Shown: in pieces, positions 39,855 through 50,230 of the stretch
Numbering within the stretch: the first letter of the stretch is position 1
Layout of the letters: every line of letters begins with the position of its first letter
Assembly (NCBI RefSeq): GCF_900290275.1
Contig: NZ_LT985323.1
Coordinates: forward strand, 1,027,059-1,091,058
Length of the DNA: 64,000 bases
DNA from: Prevotella merdae
GTDB taxonomy: Bacteria; Bacteroidota; Bacteroidia; Bacteroidales; Bacteroidaceae
Direction of reading: 5' to 3'
Made by a program: the position numbers and the translations under genes
The notes under the pieces: model-generated
What the model saw: the letters and a program-made list of their open reading frames with translations, nothing else
What the model was told of the DNA's origin: nothing
Database searches by the model: none

Positions 39855-40049
39855 ATGAAGATCAAAGAAGTAAGAGAAATGGATGCCAATACTTTGGCAG
39901 AAACAAAGGTGAATCTCCAGGCTAAGCTCGCACAGTTGAAGCTCAACCATACAGTTACTCCACTTGAGAATCCATCAGAGATTAAGGCTGTTCGTCGTGA
40001 CATCGCACGTCTGAATACTGAAATTCGCCAGAGAGAACTTAACAAATAA
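39855..40049 (+). CDS. rpmC: 50S ribosomal protein L29
   Basis: A 64-residue two-helix protein at the tunnel exit. [15 protein letters not shown] and the C-terminal [17 protein letters not shown] are family-typical. Confidence 0.96.
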   Translation: MKIKEVREMDANTLAETKVNLQAKLAQLKLNHTVTPLENPSEIKAVRRDIARLNTEIRQRELNK

Positions 40050-40060
40050 CAATGGTCCAG

Positions 40061-40318
40061 ATGGAAACAAGAAATTTAAGAAAAACAAGACAGGGTGTCG
40101 TAATTAGCAACAAGATGGATAAAACCATTGTTATCGCAGCTAAGTTCAAGGAGATGCACCCTATTTATGGTAAGTTCGTCCAGAAGACAAAGAAGTACCA
40201 TGCTCATGACGAGAAGAACGAGGCCAACATCGGTGATACAGTGCTTATCATGGAGACTCGTCCTTTGAGCAAGACCAAGAGATGGAGATTAGTACAAATC
40301 GTAGAAAAAGCTAAGTAA
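40061..40318 (+). CDS. rpsQ: 30S ribosomal protein S17
   Basis: Primary 16S rRNA binder with an OB fold. I take the ATG at 40061 ([12 protein letters not shown], 85 residues), matching the family start. An ATG at 40052 (MVQMETRN) would add three residues and cannot be excluded. The signature is [15 protein letters not shown]. Confidence 0.95.
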   Translation: METRNLRKTRQGVVISNKMDKTIVIAAKFKEMHPIYGKFVQKTKKYHAHDEKNEANIGDTVLIMETRPLSKTKRWRLVQIVEKAK

Positions 40319-40321
40319 AAT

Positions 40322-40687
40322 ATGATACAGGCAGAATCAAGACTTACAGTATGTGATAACAGCGGCGCACGCGAGGCTCTCTGCATTCGTGTACTCGGTG
40401 GCACACGCCGTCGTTACGCAAGTGTTGGTGACGTTATTGTCGTAGCAGTCAAGAACGTTATCCCATCAAGTGATTTGAAGAAAGGTGCGGTATCTAAGGC
40501 TTTGATCGTTCGCACAAAGAAGGAAATCCGTCGTGCTGACGGCTCATACATCCGCTTTGACGACAACGCATGCGTACTGCTTAACAACGCTGGTGAGCTC
40601 CGCGGTAGCCGTATCTTCGGCCCAGTTGCTCGTGAGCTGCGTGCCGTAAACATGAAGGTCGTTTCTTTGGCACCTGAGGTTCTTTAA
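40322..40687 (+). CDS. rplN: 50S ribosomal protein L14
   Basis: Interface protein, 121 residues. It opens [18 protein letters not shown] and contains [14 protein letters not shown], both characteristic. It starts 3 nt after rpsQ. Confidence 0.98.
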   Translation: MIQAESRLTVCDNSGAREALCIRVLGGTRRRYASVGDVIVVAVKNVIPSSDLKKGAVSKALIVRTKKEIRRADGSYIRFDDNACVLLNNAGELRGSRIFGPVARELRAVNMKVVSLAPEVL

Positions 40688-40709
40688 TCGTTAAAATCGA
40701 ATTCAAGTA

Positions 40710-41030
40710 ATGAGTAAGTTACATATTAAGAAAAATGATACAGTCGTTGTCCTTGCCGGTGAGGATAAGGGCAAGACTGGTAAGGTGCTCAAAGTGCTGG
40801 TTGAAAAGAACCGCGCACTTGTTGAAGGTGTGAACATGGTTTCAAAGAGCACCAAGCCTTCTGCTAAGAACCCTCAGGGTGGCATCGTTAAGCAGGAAGC
40901 TCCGATTCACATCTCTAACCTGAGCCTTATCGACCCGAAGAGTGGCAAGGCTACTCGCGTAGGCATCAAGGTTACCGAAGATGGTAAGAAAGTACGCATC
41001 GCTAAAAAGTCAGGGGAGGAAATCAAATAA
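40710..41030 (+). CDS. rplX: 50S ribosomal protein L24
   Basis: Assembly initiator of the large subunit, 106 residues. The KOW motif is [20 protein letters not shown] near the N-terminus. The stop overlaps the rplE start by one base (TAATG). Confidence 0.97.
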   Translation: MSKLHIKKNDTVVVLAGEDKGKTGKVLKVLVEKNRALVEGVNMVSKSTKPSAKNPQGGIVKQEAPIHISNLSLIDPKSGKATRVGIKVTEDGKKVRIAKKSGEEIK

Positions 41031-41584
41031 TGGATACAGCACAGTTAAAGAAGTTCTATGCTGAGAGCATCGCTCCAGCACTGAAGGAGCAGTTCAACTA
41101 CTCTTCAGCAATGCAGATCCCAGTTCTGAAGAAGATTGTCATCAACCAGGGTCTTGGCGACGCTACACAGGACAAGAAGATCATCGACGTAGCCATCAAC
41201 GAGATTTCGACAATCGCTGGCCAGAAGGCAGTTGCTACATATTCTAAGAAGGATATCGCCAACTTCAAGCTTCGTAAGAAGATGCCTATCGGCGTTATGG
41301 TGACTCTCCGTCGCGAGCGCATGTACGAATTCCTTGAGAAGCTCGTTCGTATCGCTCTTCCTCGTATCCGCGACTTCAAGGGTATCGAGAGCAAGTTCGA
41401 CGGCCGTGGTAACTATACACTGGGTATTCAGGAGCAGATCATCTTCCCTGAAATCAACATCGACCAGATCGACCGCATTCAGGGTATGAACATCACATTC
41501 GTGACCTCTGCCAACACTGACGAAGAGGGCTACGCTCTCCTCAAGGCATTCGGTCTTCCATTTAAAAACGCTAAAAACGATTAA
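41030..41584 (+). CDS. rplE: 50S ribosomal protein L5
   Basis: Central protuberance protein that binds 5S rRNA; 184 residues. Visible family segments are [14 protein letters not shown] and [14 protein letters not shown]. Coupled to rplX by a one-base overlap. Confidence 0.98.
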   Translation: MDTAQLKKFYAESIAPALKEQFNYSSAMQIPVLKKIVINQGLGDATQDKKIIDVAINEISTIAGQKAVATYSKKDIANFKLRKKMPIGVMVTLRRERMYEFLEKLVRIALPRIRDFKGIESKFDGRGNYTLGIQEQIIFPEINIDQIDRIQGMNITFVTSANTDEEGYALLKAFGLPFKNAKND

Positions 41585-41589
41585 GCAAT

Positions 41590-41892
41590 ATGGCAAAAGA
41601 ATCAATGAAGGCTCGTGAGGTAAAGCGTGCCAAGCTCGTTGCTCGCTATGCTGAGAAGCGTGCCGCTCTGAAGAAGGTCATCGCTACATCTGAGGATCCT
41701 GCAGAAGCTTACGAGGCTGCTCGCAAGCTTCAGGCTATCCCTAAGAATGCCAACCCTATCCGTCTGCACAACCGTTGCAAGATCACCGGTCGTCCAAAGG
41801 GTTACATCCGCCAGTTCGGCCTTTCTCGTATTCAGTTCCGTGAGATGGCTTCACAGGGCCTTATCCCGGGCGTTAAGAAGGCAAGCTGGTAA
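41590..41892 (+). CDS. rpsN: 30S ribosomal protein S14 (long, zinc-free form)
   Basis: Head protein of 100 residues. The C-terminal core reads [20 protein letters not shown] with a single cysteine, so this is the zinc-independent long form rather than the short CxxC form. An 88-nt spacer with a small TCGGG/CCCGA hairpin (41945-41959) precedes rpsH. Confidence 0.97.
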   Translation: MAKESMKAREVKRAKLVARYAEKRAALKKVIATSEDPAEAYEAARKLQAIPKNANPIRLHNRCKITGRPKGYIRQFGLSRIQFREMASQGLIPGVKKASW

Positions 41893-41980
41893 ACCACGCG
41901 CCACAATTAAAAGCTGGTAATTATATTTTTTCACTTTAATATTGTCGGGGTAGTCCCGATTAATTAAACATTTTTTTAAA

Positions 41981-42376
41981 ATGACAGATCCAATAGCAGA
42001 TTTTCTGACAAGACTCAGAAACGCAATCATGGCTCATCACCGTGTTGTAGAGGTGCCTGCATCTAACTTGAAGAAAGAGATCACCAAGATCCTCTTCGAG
42101 AAGGGTTACATCCTCAACTACAAGTTCGTTGAGGACGGTCCTCAGGGTACAATCAAGGTAGCTCTCAAGTACAACGCTGCCACAAAGACCAACGCTATCA
42201 CTTCTTTGAAGCGTGTGTCTACTCCTGGTCTCCGCAAGTATGTCGGTTACAAGGACATGCCGAGAGTAATTAACGGATTGGGTATCGCAATCCTCTCAAC
42301 TTCTAAGGGCGTTATGACCGATAAGGAAGCAGCTGCCCAGAAGATAGGTGGTGAGGTTCTTTGCTATGTTTATTAA
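41981..42376 (+). CDS. rpsH: 30S ribosomal protein S8
   Basis: Central-domain 16S rRNA binder, 131 residues. It starts MTDPIADFLTRLRNA, and the C-terminus has GLGIAILSTSKGVMTDKEA. In E. coli S8 autoregulates the spc operon at the L5 start; whether the spacer upstream does this here is unknown. Confidence 0.98.
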   Translation: MTDPIADFLTRLRNAIMAHHRVVEVPASNLKKEITKILFEKGYILNYKFVEDGPQGTIKVALKYNAATKTNAITSLKRVSTPGLRKYVGYKDMPRVINGLGIAILSTSKGVMTDKEAAAQKIGGEVLCYVY

Positions 42377-42392
42377 TTGGAGGATTTAGAAT

Positions 42393-42959
42393 ATGTCAAG
42401 AATAGGAAAATTACCAATTAGTATCCCTGCTAACGTAAATGTAACATTCGCTGGTGGCGTTGTTACCGTTAAAGGTCCTAAGGGCGAGATGTCACAGAAG
42501 ATTGACCCGTCTATCATCACCAAAATTGAGGATAATACTATCACATTCGAGGTAGATGAGAACAGCCCTGTAAACTATAAGCAGAAGTCGGCTTTCCATG
42601 GTCTTTATCGTTCACTCGTTAACAATATGGTTATCGGTGTAAGCGAGGGCTATAAGAAGGTTCTTGAGCTTGTCGGAGTCGGTTATCGTGTTTCAAACCA
42701 GGGCAACCTCATCGAGTTCTCCCTCGGTTATACTCACCCTATCTTCCTCGAGCTTCCGGCAGAGGTTAAGGTAGAGTCGAAGAGCGAGCGTAACCAGAAC
42801 CCAATTCTCACTCTGGAGTCTTGCGACAAGCAGTTGCTCGGTCTCATTTGTGCAAAAATTCGTTCTTTCCGCAAGCCTGAACCTTACAAGGGCAAGGGTA
42901 TCTTGTTCAAGGGAGAAGTCATCCGCAGAAAGTCTGGTAAGTCAGCTTCAGCTAAGTAA
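42393..42959 (+). CDS. rplF: 50S ribosomal protein L6
   Basis: Two-domain protein near the factor-binding site, 188 residues. It opens [15 protein letters not shown], and the C-terminal signature is [14 protein letters not shown]. Confidence 0.98.
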   Translation: MSRIGKLPISIPANVNVTFAGGVVTVKGPKGEMSQKIDPSIITKIEDNTITFEVDENSPVNYKQKSAFHGLYRSLVNNMVIGVSEGYKKVLELVGVGYRVSNQGNLIEFSLGYTHPIFLELPAEVKVESKSERNQNPILTLESCDKQLLGLICAKIRSFRKPEPYKGKGILFKGEVIRRKSGKSASAK

Positions 42960-42978
42960 CATTTTAAATTTTACGATC

Positions 42979-43323
42979 ATGACAACAAAGAAAGTAGAAA
43001 GACGAATCAAAATCAAATATAGAGTTCGTAAGCGCATCAGCGGTACTGCTGAGCGTCCACGTCTGAGCGTGTTCCGCAGCAACAAGCAGATTTATGCTCA
43101 GGTTATCAACGACCTTACCGGCACAACACTTGCTTCTGCTTCTTCACTTGGCCTCGAGAAGATGCCTAAGAAGGAACAGGCTGCAAAGGTAGGCGAGCTT
43201 GTAGCTGCAAACGCTATCGCAGCTGGCATCTCTTCTGTAGTGTTCGACCGTAACGGTTATCTTTATCACGGACGTGTAAAGGAGCTTGCTGACGCAGCTC
43301 GTAACGGCGGTCTCAAATTCTAA
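42979..43323 (+). CDS. rplR: 50S ribosomal protein L18
   Basis: 5S rRNA-binding protein, 114 residues. I start at the ATG at 42979 (MTTKKVERR); the longer frame begins inside rpl[17 protein letters not shown] and the C-terminal [16 protein letters not shown] are diagnostic. Confidence 0.97.
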   Translation: MTTKKVERRIKIKYRVRKRISGTAERPRLSVFRSNKQIYAQVINDLTGTTLASASSLGLEKMPKKEQAAKVGELVAANAIAAGISSVVFDRNGYLYHGRVKELADAARNGGLKF

Positions 43324-43329
43324 ACGATT

Positions 43330-43842
43330 ATGGCAATGAATAAAGTAAAAAATTTTAATGACGCTGAGTTGAAGGACCGCCTCGTGGCTATCAACCGCGT
43401 AACTAAGGTTACAAAGGGTGGTCGTACATTCACATTCGCTGCTATCGTCGTTGTTGGTGACGGCAAGGGCGTTATCGGCTACGGTCTGGGTAAGGCCGGC
43501 GAAGTAACTGCTGCCATCGCTAAGGGTGTAGAGGCAGCCAAGAAGAACCTCGTTAAGGTTCCTGTACTCAAGGGTACAATTCCTCATGAGGTAGAGGCTC
43601 GCTTTGGCGGTGCCCAGGTGTTTATGCGTCCGGCTGCTGCCGGTACCGGTCTTGTTGCCGGAGGTGCTATGCGTGCCGTTCTCGACAGCGTAGGCGTAAC
43701 AGACATCCTTGCTAAGTCAAAGGGTTCTTCTAACCCTCACAACCTCGTTAAGGCTACAATCGAGGCTCTTTCACAGCTTCGTGATGCTTACACAGTAGCA
43801 GGCCAGCGCGGTATCACCATGGACAAAGTGTTTAACGGTTAA
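43330..43842 (+). CDS. rpsE: 30S ribosomal protein S5
   Basis: Fidelity and mRNA-helicase protein, 170 residues. The dsRBD signature includes [18 protein letters not shown], and [15 protein letters not shown] follows. The spacing to rplR is 6 nt. Confidence 0.98.
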   Translation: MAMNKVKNFNDAELKDRLVAINRVTKVTKGGRTFTFAAIVVVGDGKGVIGYGLGKAGEVTAAIAKGVEAAKKNLVKVPVLKGTIPHEVEARFGGAQVFMRPAAAGTGLVAGGAMRAVLDSVGVTDILAKSKGSSNPHNLVKATIEALSQLRDAYTVAGQRGITMDKVFNG

Positions 43843-43857
43843 TAGGAGATTCATACA

Positions 43858-44034
43858 ATGGCAACAATAAAAATACAGCAGATTAAGAGCAAAATCGGTT
43901 ATCCAAAGGATCAGAAGGCTACTCTTCAGGCTCTTGGACTCCGCAAGATCTCTCAGATTGTTGAGGTTGAGGACACTCCGAGCACACGTGGTATGATTCG
44001 CAAGGTTCATCACTTGGTGACTGTAGTTGATTAA
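43858..44034 (+). CDS. rpmD: 50S ribosomal protein L30
   Basis: A 58-residue protein starting [20 protein letters not shown] and ending [26 protein letters not shown] is the family core. The spacing (15 nt after rpsE, 23 nt before rplO) fits its usual place in the spc block. Confidence 0.97.
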   Translation: MATIKIQQIKSKIGYPKDQKATLQALGLRKISQIVEVEDTPSTRGMIRKVHHLVTVVD

Positions 44035-44057
44035 TTAAATCTTTAAAGGAACAGATT

Positions 44058-44504
44058 ATGAAATTAAATAGTTTAAAGCCTGCTGCAGGTTCTACCCACT
44101 CACGTCGTCGTATCGGTCGCGGTCCTGGTTCAGGACTCGGTGGTACTTCTACCCGTGGTCACAAGGGTGCCAAGGCACGTTCAGGTTACAAGAGAAAGAT
44201 CGGTTTCGAGGGTGGTCAGATGCCTTTGCAGCGTCGAGTACCGAAGGCTGGTTTCAAGAACATCAACCACAAGGAGTACTTCGCTGTGAACCTCTCTACA
44301 CTTCAGAAGCTTGCTGAGGCAAAGAACCTCACCAAGATCGGAATAGAGGAACTCAAGGCAGCTCACCTTACCAATGGCAAGGAGCTTGTTAAGGTTCTCG
44401 GCAACGGCGAACTCACAGCTAAGCTTGAGGTAGAGGCTCATGCTTTCTCTAAGACTGCTGAAGAGGCTATCAAGGCAGTTGGAGGTAACACAACTATTAT
44501 CTAA
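44058..44504 (+). CDS. rplO: 50S ribosomal protein L15
   Basis: Late-assembly protein of 148 residues. The N-terminal Gly/Arg-rich tail (RRRIGRGPGSGLGGTSTRGH) threads into rRNA in the family. secY follows after 9 nt. Confidence 0.98.
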   Translation: MKLNSLKPAAGSTHSRRRIGRGPGSGLGGTSTRGHKGAKARSGYKRKIGFEGGQMPLQRRVPKAGFKNINHKEYFAVNLSTLQKLAEAKNLTKIGIEELKAAHLTNGKELVKVLGNGELTAKLEVEAHAFSKTAEEAIKAVGGNTTII

Positions 44505-44513
44505 TAAAAGTAG

Positions 44514-45851
44514 ATGAAAAAGTTTATTGAGACACTAAAGAACTGTTGGAGAATTGAGGATTTGCGTCAGCGACTCCTCATTACTCTCCTGTTTACGGCT
44601 ATTTACCGTTTCGGCTCGTTCGTTGTGCTTCCAGGCATTAACCCGGGCAAGTTGGATCAACTTCAGTCGCAAACAGCGGGTGGTCTTATGTCACTGCTCG
44701 ACATGTTCTCTGGTGGTGCATTTTCCAATGCGTCTATCTTTGCGCTTGGAATTATGCCATACATCTCAGCTTCCATCGTAATGCAACTTCTGGCGGTGGC
44801 TGTGCCTTACTTCCAGAAGATGCAGCGCGAAGGCGAGAGCGGCCGTAAGAAGATCAACTGGTACACGAGAATCCTGACTGTGTTCATCCTTCTCTTCCAG
44901 GCCCCTTCTTACTTGCTCAACCTTAAGGCTCAGGCTGCTTCAGCCCTCGCCTCAGGTTTGTCATGGGCATCGTTCATGATTCCTGCAACGATTATCCTCG
45001 CTGCAGGTTCAATGTTCATTCTATGGCTCGGCGAGCGCATCACTGACAAGGGAGTTGGAAATGGTATCTCAATGATCATCATGATTGGTATTATTGCACG
45101 TCTGCCCCAGGCTTTCGTGCAGGAACTGGGCTCACGATTCACAGCCATCTCTGGCGGTGGAATCGTGATGTTCATCATCGAGATCCTCGTTCTGTATTTC
45201 GTAATTTTAGCTTCAATCATGCTTGTTCAGGGTACCCGCAAAATACCTGTACAGTACGCAAAGCGTCTTGTAGGTAATAAGCAGTATGGCGGCGCCCGCC
45301 AGTACATACCTTTGAAGTTGTTTGCTGCAAACGTAATGCCTATCATCTTCGCACAGGCGTTGATGTTTATCCCTCTCGCCTTTGTGCGCTACAGCAGTGA
45401 TGGAGCTTCGTCTTGGGCATCTGCCCTTATGGACAACCGTAGCTTGCCTTACAACTGCATCTATGTATTCTTGATCATAGCCTTTACGTATTTCTATACG
45501 GCTATCACCTTGAACCCAACTCAGATGGCTGAGGATATGAAACGCAATAACGGCTTCATACCGGGCATCAAGCCAGGTAAGGATACTGCCGATTACATCG
45601 ACACTATCATGACCCGCATTACATTCCCAGGTTCATTGTTCATAGCATTTATCGCTGTGATGCCGGCACTCGCCGGTCTGCTCAATGTGCAGCAGGCATT
45701 CTCGCAGTTCTTTGGTGGTACGTCACTCCTCATCCTTGTAGGTGTTGTGATAGACACTATACAGCAGATAGAGAGTCACATGCTCATGCGCCACTATGAC
45801 GGCCTTCTCAATTCTGGTCGTACTCGCGGTGCAGGTGTTTCTGCTTATTGA
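44514..45851 (+). CDS. secY: Preprotein translocase subunit SecY
   Basis: Central channel of the Sec translocon in the inner membrane; 445 residues with about ten hydrophobic segments. The N-terminus (FRFGSFVVLPGINP-like region), ERITDKGVGNGIS and the late cytosolic loop NNGFIPGIKPGKDTADYI are diagnostic. It will export every signal-peptide protein in this window. Confidence 0.98.
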   Translation: MKKFIETLKNCWRIEDLRQRLLITLLFTAIYRFGSFVVLPGINPGKLDQLQSQTAGGLMSLLDMFSGGAFSNASIFALGIMPYISASIVMQLLAVAVPYFQKMQREGESGRKKINWYTRILTVFILLFQAPSYLLNLKAQAASALASGLSWASFMIPATIILAAGSMFILWLGERITDKGVGNGISMIIMIGIIARLPQAFVQELGSRFTAISGGGIVMFIIEILVLYFVILASIMLVQGTRKIPVQYAKRLVGNKQYGGARQYIPLKLFAANVMPIIFAQALMFIPLAFVRYSSDGASSWASALMDNRSLPYNCIYVFLIIAFTYFYTAITLNPTQMAEDMKRNNGFIPGIKPGKDTADYIDTIMTRITFPGSLFIAFIAVMPALAGLLNVQQAFSQFFGGTSLLILVGVVIDTIQQIESHMLMRHYDGLLNSGRTRGAGVSAY

Positions 45852-45864
45852 TTTTATCTTGCTA

Positions 45865-46650
45865 ATGAAGATATTTCTAAAGACAGAAGACGAAATAGAG
45901 CTAATGCGCAAGGCTAACCGACTTGTCGGCGCAACCCTTGCAGAATTGGCCAAGCATATTAAACCCGGTGTAACGACCCTTCAGTTGGATAAGGTGGCTG
46001 AGGAATTCATCCGAGATAATGGAGCAGTTCCGACGTTTAAGAATTTCCCCAATCCATTTGGAGGGCCGTTTCCCGCAAGTATTTGTACATCGGTTAACGA
46101 TGTCGTAGTACACGGAATCCCCGACGACAAGACAGTTCTCAAGGATGGAGATATTATTTCTATCGATTGTGGCACACTTCTTGCTGGTTATAATGGAGAC
46201 TCCGCTTACACGTTCTGTGTCGGTGAAGTAAGCCAAGATGTCAGAGATTTACTGACAGTGACATGTCAGTCACTGACAAAAGGTATAGAAATGGCAGTGG
46301 CAGGAAATCATGTCGGCGATATAGGCGATGCAGTACAATCTTTTTGTGAATCGCATGGTTATGGCGTGGTGAGGGAACTTACCGGTCATGGCATAGGAAA
46401 GCAAATGCATGAGGATCCCCCGGTTCCCAATTATGGTAGTCGAGGTAATGGTGTCATGCTTAAGGAAGGTATGTGCATAGCCATTGAACCTATGATAACA
46501 ATGGGCGACCGCAAGATATGGCTTATGCCCGACCGCTGGGGAATATGCACCCGTGACGGAATGCCCGCCGCTCACTTCGAGCATACCATTGTTGTAAGAC
46601 GCGGTAAAGCGGAAATCTTGTCAACGTTCGAAGAAATAGAACATTCCTAA
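45865..46650 (+). CDS. map: Type I methionine aminopeptidase
   Basis: Removes the initiator methionine from nascent proteins. The 261-residue protein starts at the ATG at 45865 (MKIFLKTEDEIELM); the longer frame begins inside secY. Metal ligands are Asp101, Asp112, His175, Glu208 and Glu239, with substrate-binding His83. It is placed between secY and infA, as is common in this phylum. Confidence 0.97.
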   Translation: MKIFLKTEDEIELMRKANRLVGATLAELAKHIKPGVTTLQLDKVAEEFIRDNGAVPTFKNFPNPFGGPFPASICTSVNDVVVHGIPDDKTVLKDGDIISIDCGTLLAGYNGDSAYTFCVGEVSQDVRDLLTVTCQSLTKGIEMAVAGNHVGDIGDAVQSFCESHGYGVVRELTGHGIGKQMHEDPPVPNYGSRGNGVMLKEGMCIAIEPMITMGDRKIWLMPDRWGICTRDGMPAAHFEHTIVVRRGKAEILSTFEEIEHS

Positions 46651-46672
46651 TTAAAGAAGCAAATATAAATTT

Positions 46673-46891
46673 ATGGCAAAACAATCCGCAATTGAGCAAG
46701 ACGGCACAATCGTTGAGTCGTTGTCCAATGCAATGTTCAGAGTCGAGCTTGAGAACGGCGTACAGATTATCGCCCACATCTCAGGCAAGATGCGAATGCA
46801 CTACATAAAAATCCTTCCCGGCGACAAGGTTAAGGTCGAGATGAGTCCTTACGACCTGACAAAGGGCAGAATCGTTTTCAGATACAAGTAA
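46673..46891 (+). CDS. infA: Translation initiation factor IF-1
   Basis: A 72-residue OB-fold factor that binds the A site during initiation. [20 protein letters not shown] and the C-terminal [15 protein letters not shown] are typical. Confidence 0.98.
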   Translation: MAKQSAIEQDGTIVESLSNAMFRVELENGVQIIAHISGKMRMHYIKILPGDKVKVEMSPYDLTKGRIVFRYK

Positions 46892-46903
46892 CATTTTAAA
46901 TAT

Positions 46904-47020
46904 ATGAAAACAAGAGCATCATTAAAGAAACGTACACCCGACTGCAAGATCGTTCGTCGTAAGGGTCGTCTGTTCGTTATCAACAAGAAGAACCCTAAGT
47001 TTAAAATGCGTCAGGGTTAA
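46904..47020 (+). CDS. rpmJ: 50S ribosomal protein L36
   Basis: A 38-residue protein, [19 protein letters not shown] and so on, ending KMRQG. Only one cysteine (Cys14) is present, so it is the zinc-free form. It sits 12 nt after infA. The 96-nt spacer before rpsM is AT-rich with no ORF. Confidence 0.96.
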   Translation: MKTRASLKKRTPDCKIVRRKGRLFVINKKNPKFKMRQG

Positions 47021-47116
47021 AAAACAAACACCCGAGAGAAGGCAAGACTTGTGAAAAGTTCTTCCAGTTCTCACACTAACTAAAATTATTAATTTATCAA
47101 TTTTTTATTTTAACAA

Positions 47117-47497
47117 ATGGCAATAAGAATTGTTGGAGTAGATTTGCCCCAGAACAAGCGTGGCGAAATCGCATTGACCTATATCTATGGTATCGGTCGA
47201 AGTAGTTCAGCAAAGATATTGGATAAAGCCGGCGTTAGCCGCGACCTGAAGGTTTGCGATTGGAACGACGAGCAGGCTGCCAAGATCCGCGAAATTATCG
47301 GCGCTGAATTCAAAGTAGAAGGTGATCTCCGTTCTGAGATCCAGATGAATATCAAGCGACTGATGGATATTGGTTGCTATCGTGGAGTTCGTCATCGTAA
47401 CGGTCTTCCTGTTCGCGGTCAGAGCACAAAGAACAATGCCCGCACTCGCAAGGGAAAGAAGAAGACTGTTGCTAACAAGAAGAAGGCTACTAAGTAA
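47117..47497 (+). CDS. rpsM: 30S ribosomal protein S13
   Basis: Head protein contacting tRNA and S19; 126 residues. [23 protein letters not shown] and the C-terminal [17 protein letters not shown] are conserved. It begins the alpha block. Confidence 0.98.
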   Translation: MAIRIVGVDLPQNKRGEIALTYIYGIGRSSSAKILDKAGVSRDLKVCDWNDEQAAKIREIIGAEFKVEGDLRSEIQMNIKRLMDIGCYRGVRHRNGLPVRGQSTKNNARTRKGKKKTVANKKKATK

Positions 47498-47580
47498 AAT
47501 TTAGTTGAAAGCAAAGCCGTCGTTCGGTCAGTGATGATCACGTGTGGCTTTTAACTTTTAACTTTTAACTAAACAAAATC
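47498..47580 (+). other. rpsM-rpsK spacer with hairpin and TTTTAAC repeats
   Basis: The 83-nt gap can pair AAAGCC (47512) with GGCTTT (47546) and then holds three tandem copies of CTTTTAA just before the rpsK start. This resembles the dispersed GTTAAAAG-type simple repeats. Confidence 0.4.
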
Positions 47581-47970
47581 ATGGCAAAGAAAACAGCAAC
47601 ATCTAAGAAAAGAAATGTAAAGGTTGACGCTATTGGACAGCTCCATGTTCACAGCTCATTCAACAACATCATTGTATCTTTAGCAAATAGCGAGGGACAG
47701 GTAATTTCATGGTCATCTGCAGGAAAGATGGGCTTCCGTGGTTCTAAGAAGAACACACCGTACGCAGCCCAGACAGCAGCAGAGGATTGCGGCAAGATCG
47801 CTTTCGATCTTGGTCTGCGCAAGGTAAAGGCATACGTTAAGGGTCCGGGTAACGGTCGTGAGTCTGCAATTCGTGGCGTACACAGCTGCGGTATCGAGGT
47901 AACAGAGATTGTTGACGTAACTCCGCTTCCACACAACGGTTGCCGTCCTCCGAAGCGTCGTAAGGTCTAA
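47581..47970 (+). CDS. rpsK: 30S ribosomal protein S11
   Basis: Platform protein near the mRNA exit, 129 residues. [15 protein letters not shown] and the C-terminal [16 protein letters not shown] are diagnostic. Confidence 0.98.
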   Translation: MAKKTATSKKRNVKVDAIGQLHVHSSFNNIIVSLANSEGQVISWSSAGKMGFRGSKKNTPYAAQTAAEDCGKIAFDLGLRKVKAYVKGPGNGRESAIRGVHSCGIEVTEIVDVTPLPHNGCRPPKRRKV

Positions 47971-48053
47971 ATTTCCCTTTGCAGGCCCTTTTTATCATCC
48001 TTGAGCCTGCATACATATAAAGATACAAACAACAATAAAGCATATTATTTATT

Positions 48054-48659
48054 ATGGCTAGATATATAGGTCCGAAATCTAAAATTGCACGCCGTTTTGG
48101 TGAACCCATCTTCGGCGCTGACAAAGTTTTGTCCAAGAGAAACTTCCCTCCTGGACAGCATGGCAACAACCGTCGCAGAAAGCAGTCTGAGTATGCTGTC
48201 ATGTTGGCAGAGAAGCAGAAAGCAAAGTACACATACGGTGTTCTCGAGCGTCAGTTCCGCAACATGTTCGAGAAGGCAGCTAAGGCTGACGGCATCACCG
48301 GTGAGGTATTGCTTCAGAATCTTGAGAGCCGTTTGGACAACGTAGTATTCCGTTTGGGTATTGCTCCGACACGTGCCGCTGCTCGTCAGCTTGTAGGTCA
48401 CAAGCATATCACTGTTGACGGCAAGGTAGTGAACATTCCTTCATTCTCAGTTAAGCCAGGTATGGTAGTTGGCGTTCGCGAGAAGTCAAAGTCGCTCGAG
48501 GTTATCGAGGCTGCACTCGCTGGCTACAACCACAGCAAGTTCCCATGGATTGAGTGGGATCAGACCACTAAGTGTGGTAAGTTCCTCCACAAGCCGGAGC
48601 GTGCTGACATTCCAGAGAACATTAAGGAACAGTTAATCGTTGAGTTGTACTCTAAATAA
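48054..48659 (+). CDS. rpsD: 30S ribosomal protein S4 (cysteine-free form)
   Basis: 16S rRNA assembly initiator, 201 residues. The N-terminus ([18 protein letters not shown]) lacks the zinc cysteines. The S4 domain contains [21 protein letters not shown]. rpoA follows after 11 nt. Confidence 0.98.
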   Translation: MARYIGPKSKIARRFGEPIFGADKVLSKRNFPPGQHGNNRRRKQSEYAVMLAEKQKAKYTYGVLERQFRNMFEKAAKADGITGEVLLQNLESRLDNVVFRLGIAPTRAAARQLVGHKHITVDGKVVNIPSFSVKPGMVVGVREKSKSLEVIEAALAGYNHSKFPWIEWDQTTKCGKFLHKPERADIPENIKEQLIVELYSK

Positions 48660-48670
48660 TCATTAAATTA

Positions 48671-49663
48671 ATGGCGATATTAGCATTTCAAAAACCTGAC
48701 AAAGTTGTAATGTTGGATTCCAACGACAAATTCGGCAAGTTCGAATTCCGTCCATTGGAGCCAGGATTCGGTGTTACTATCGGTAATGCCCTCCGCCGCA
48801 TTCTGCTTTCGTCGCTGGAGGGTTACGCCATCAACACCATCAAGATTTCTGGTGTTGAGCACGAATTCTCTTCAGTTCCCGGCGTCAAGGAGGATGTAAC
48901 TAACATTATCTTGAATTTGAAGCAAGTAAGATTCAAGCAAGTAGTAGAAGAATTCGAGAACGAAAAAGTTAGTATCACCGTAGAGAACTCTACCGAGTTC
49001 AAGGCTGGTGATATAGGCAAGTATCTGACTGGATTTGAAGTGTTAAACCCTGATTTGGTGATTTGTCATTTAGATGCCAAAGCTTCGATGCAGATAGACC
49101 TCACAATCAATAAGGGTCGTGGCTACGTCACAGCAGACGAAAACCGCGCATTCTGCACCGACGTCAACGTAATTCCAATCGATTCTATCTACACCCCAAT
49201 CCGTAACGTGAAATACGCAGTGGAGCCTTATCGTGTCGAGATGAAGACCGACTACGACAAGCTCGTGCTCGAAGTCACAACGGACGGTTCCATTCACCCG
49301 AAGGACGCACTTAAGGAAGCTGCCAAGATCCTCATCCAGCACTTCATGCTCTTCAGCGACGAGAAGATCACTCTCGAGAGCCCAGAGCACGAGGGCAACC
49401 AGGAGTTCGACGAGGAAGTTCTGCACATGCGTCAGCTCTTGAAGACCAAGTTGGTAGACATGAACCTCTCGGTTCGTGCGCTTAACTGCCTTAAGGCTGC
49501 CGATGTCGAGACACTCGGCGACTTGGTACAGTACAACAAGACTGACCTCCTCAAGTTCCGCAACTTCGGTAAGAAATCGCTTTCAGAGCTTGATGATTTG
49601 CTCGAGAGTCTGAATCTGTCGTTTGGTACCGACATTTCTCAATACAAATTAGATAAAGAATAA
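48671..49663 (+). CDS. rpoA: DNA-directed RNA polymerase subunit alpha
   Basis: Assembly platform of RNA polymerase, 330 residues. The N-terminal domain has [20 protein letters not shown]. The C-terminal domain (about 255-325: [20 protein letters not shown]) binds DNA and activators. It is embedded in the ribosomal run as usual, six nt before rplQ. Confidence 0.98.
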   Translation: MAILAFQKPDKVVMLDSNDKFGKFEFRPLEPGFGVTIGNALRRILLSSLEGYAINTIKISGVEHEFSSVPGVKEDVTNIILNLKQVRFKQVVEEFENEKVSITVENSTEFKAGDIGKYLTGFEVLNPDLVICHLDAKASMQIDLTINKGRGYVTADENRAFCTDVNVIPIDSIYTPIRNVKYAVEPYRVEMKTDYDKLVLEVTTDGSIHPKDALKEAAKILIQHFMLFSDEKITLESPEHEGNQEFDEEVLHMRQLLKTKLVDMNLSVRALNCLKAADVETLGDLVQYNKTDLLKFRNFGKKSLSELDDLLESLNLSFGTDISQYKLDKE

Positions 49664-49669
49664 AACAAA

Positions 49670-50158
49670 ATGAGACACAATAAGAAATTCAACCACCTGG
49701 GTCGTACTGCATCTCACCGTAACGCTATGCTCGCTAACATGGCTATCTCGTTGATCATGCACAAAAGAATCACTACGACTCTCGCCAAGGCTAAGGCCTT
49801 GAAGATGTATGTAGAGCCGCTGATCACACGCTGCAAGGACGACAGCACTAACTCTCGTCGTGTAGTTTTCAGCTACCTCCAAAACAAGTATGCTATCAAG
49901 GAGCTTTTCAGCACTGTTGCTGAGAAGGTAGGCGATCGTCCTGGTGGCTATACTCGTGTTATCAAGCTCGGCACTCGTAAGGGTGACGCTGCTCAGATTG
50001 CATTCATCGAGCTCGTTGACTTCGACGAGAACATGGCTAAGACAGCTAAGGCTGGCAAGAAGACTCGCCGTAGCCGCAAGTCTACTGCAGAGGCAACAGA
50101 GGCTCCTGCTACTGAGGCACCTGCAACAGAGGCTACAGAAGAGGCAAAGGCTGAATAA
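49670..50158 (+). CDS. rplQ: 50S ribosomal protein L17 with acidic C-terminal tail
   Basis: Large-subunit protein; the core ([20 protein letters not shown]) occupies about 1-120. The 162-residue protein ends in an Ala/Thr/Glu repeat tail ([18 protein letters not shown]), giving about 40 extra residues over the E. coli form. It is the last gene of the cluster; a strong terminator follows. Confidence 0.97.
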   Translation: MRHNKKFNHLGRTASHRNAMLANMAISLIMHKRITTTLAKAKALKMYVEPLITRCKDDSTNSRRVVFSYLQNKYAIKELFSTVAEKVGDRPGGYTRVIKLGTRKGDAAQIAFIELVDFDENMAKTAKAGKKTRRSRKSTAEATEAPATEAPATEATEEAKAE

Positions 50159-50186
50159 TTCGATTTTATCGACTTTATCTCAATAC

Positions 50187-50229
50187 ATAGAAGGTCTGAC
50201 TGAATTTTCAGTCAGACCTTCTATTTTTA
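50187..50229 (+). terminator. Terminator of the ribosomal gene cluster
   Basis: ATAGAAGGTCTGACTGA pairs perfectly with TCAGTCAGACCTTCTAT with a 4-6 nt loop, followed by TTTTT. A group II intron fragment begins directly after the T run. Confidence 0.92.
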
Positions 50230-50230
50230 G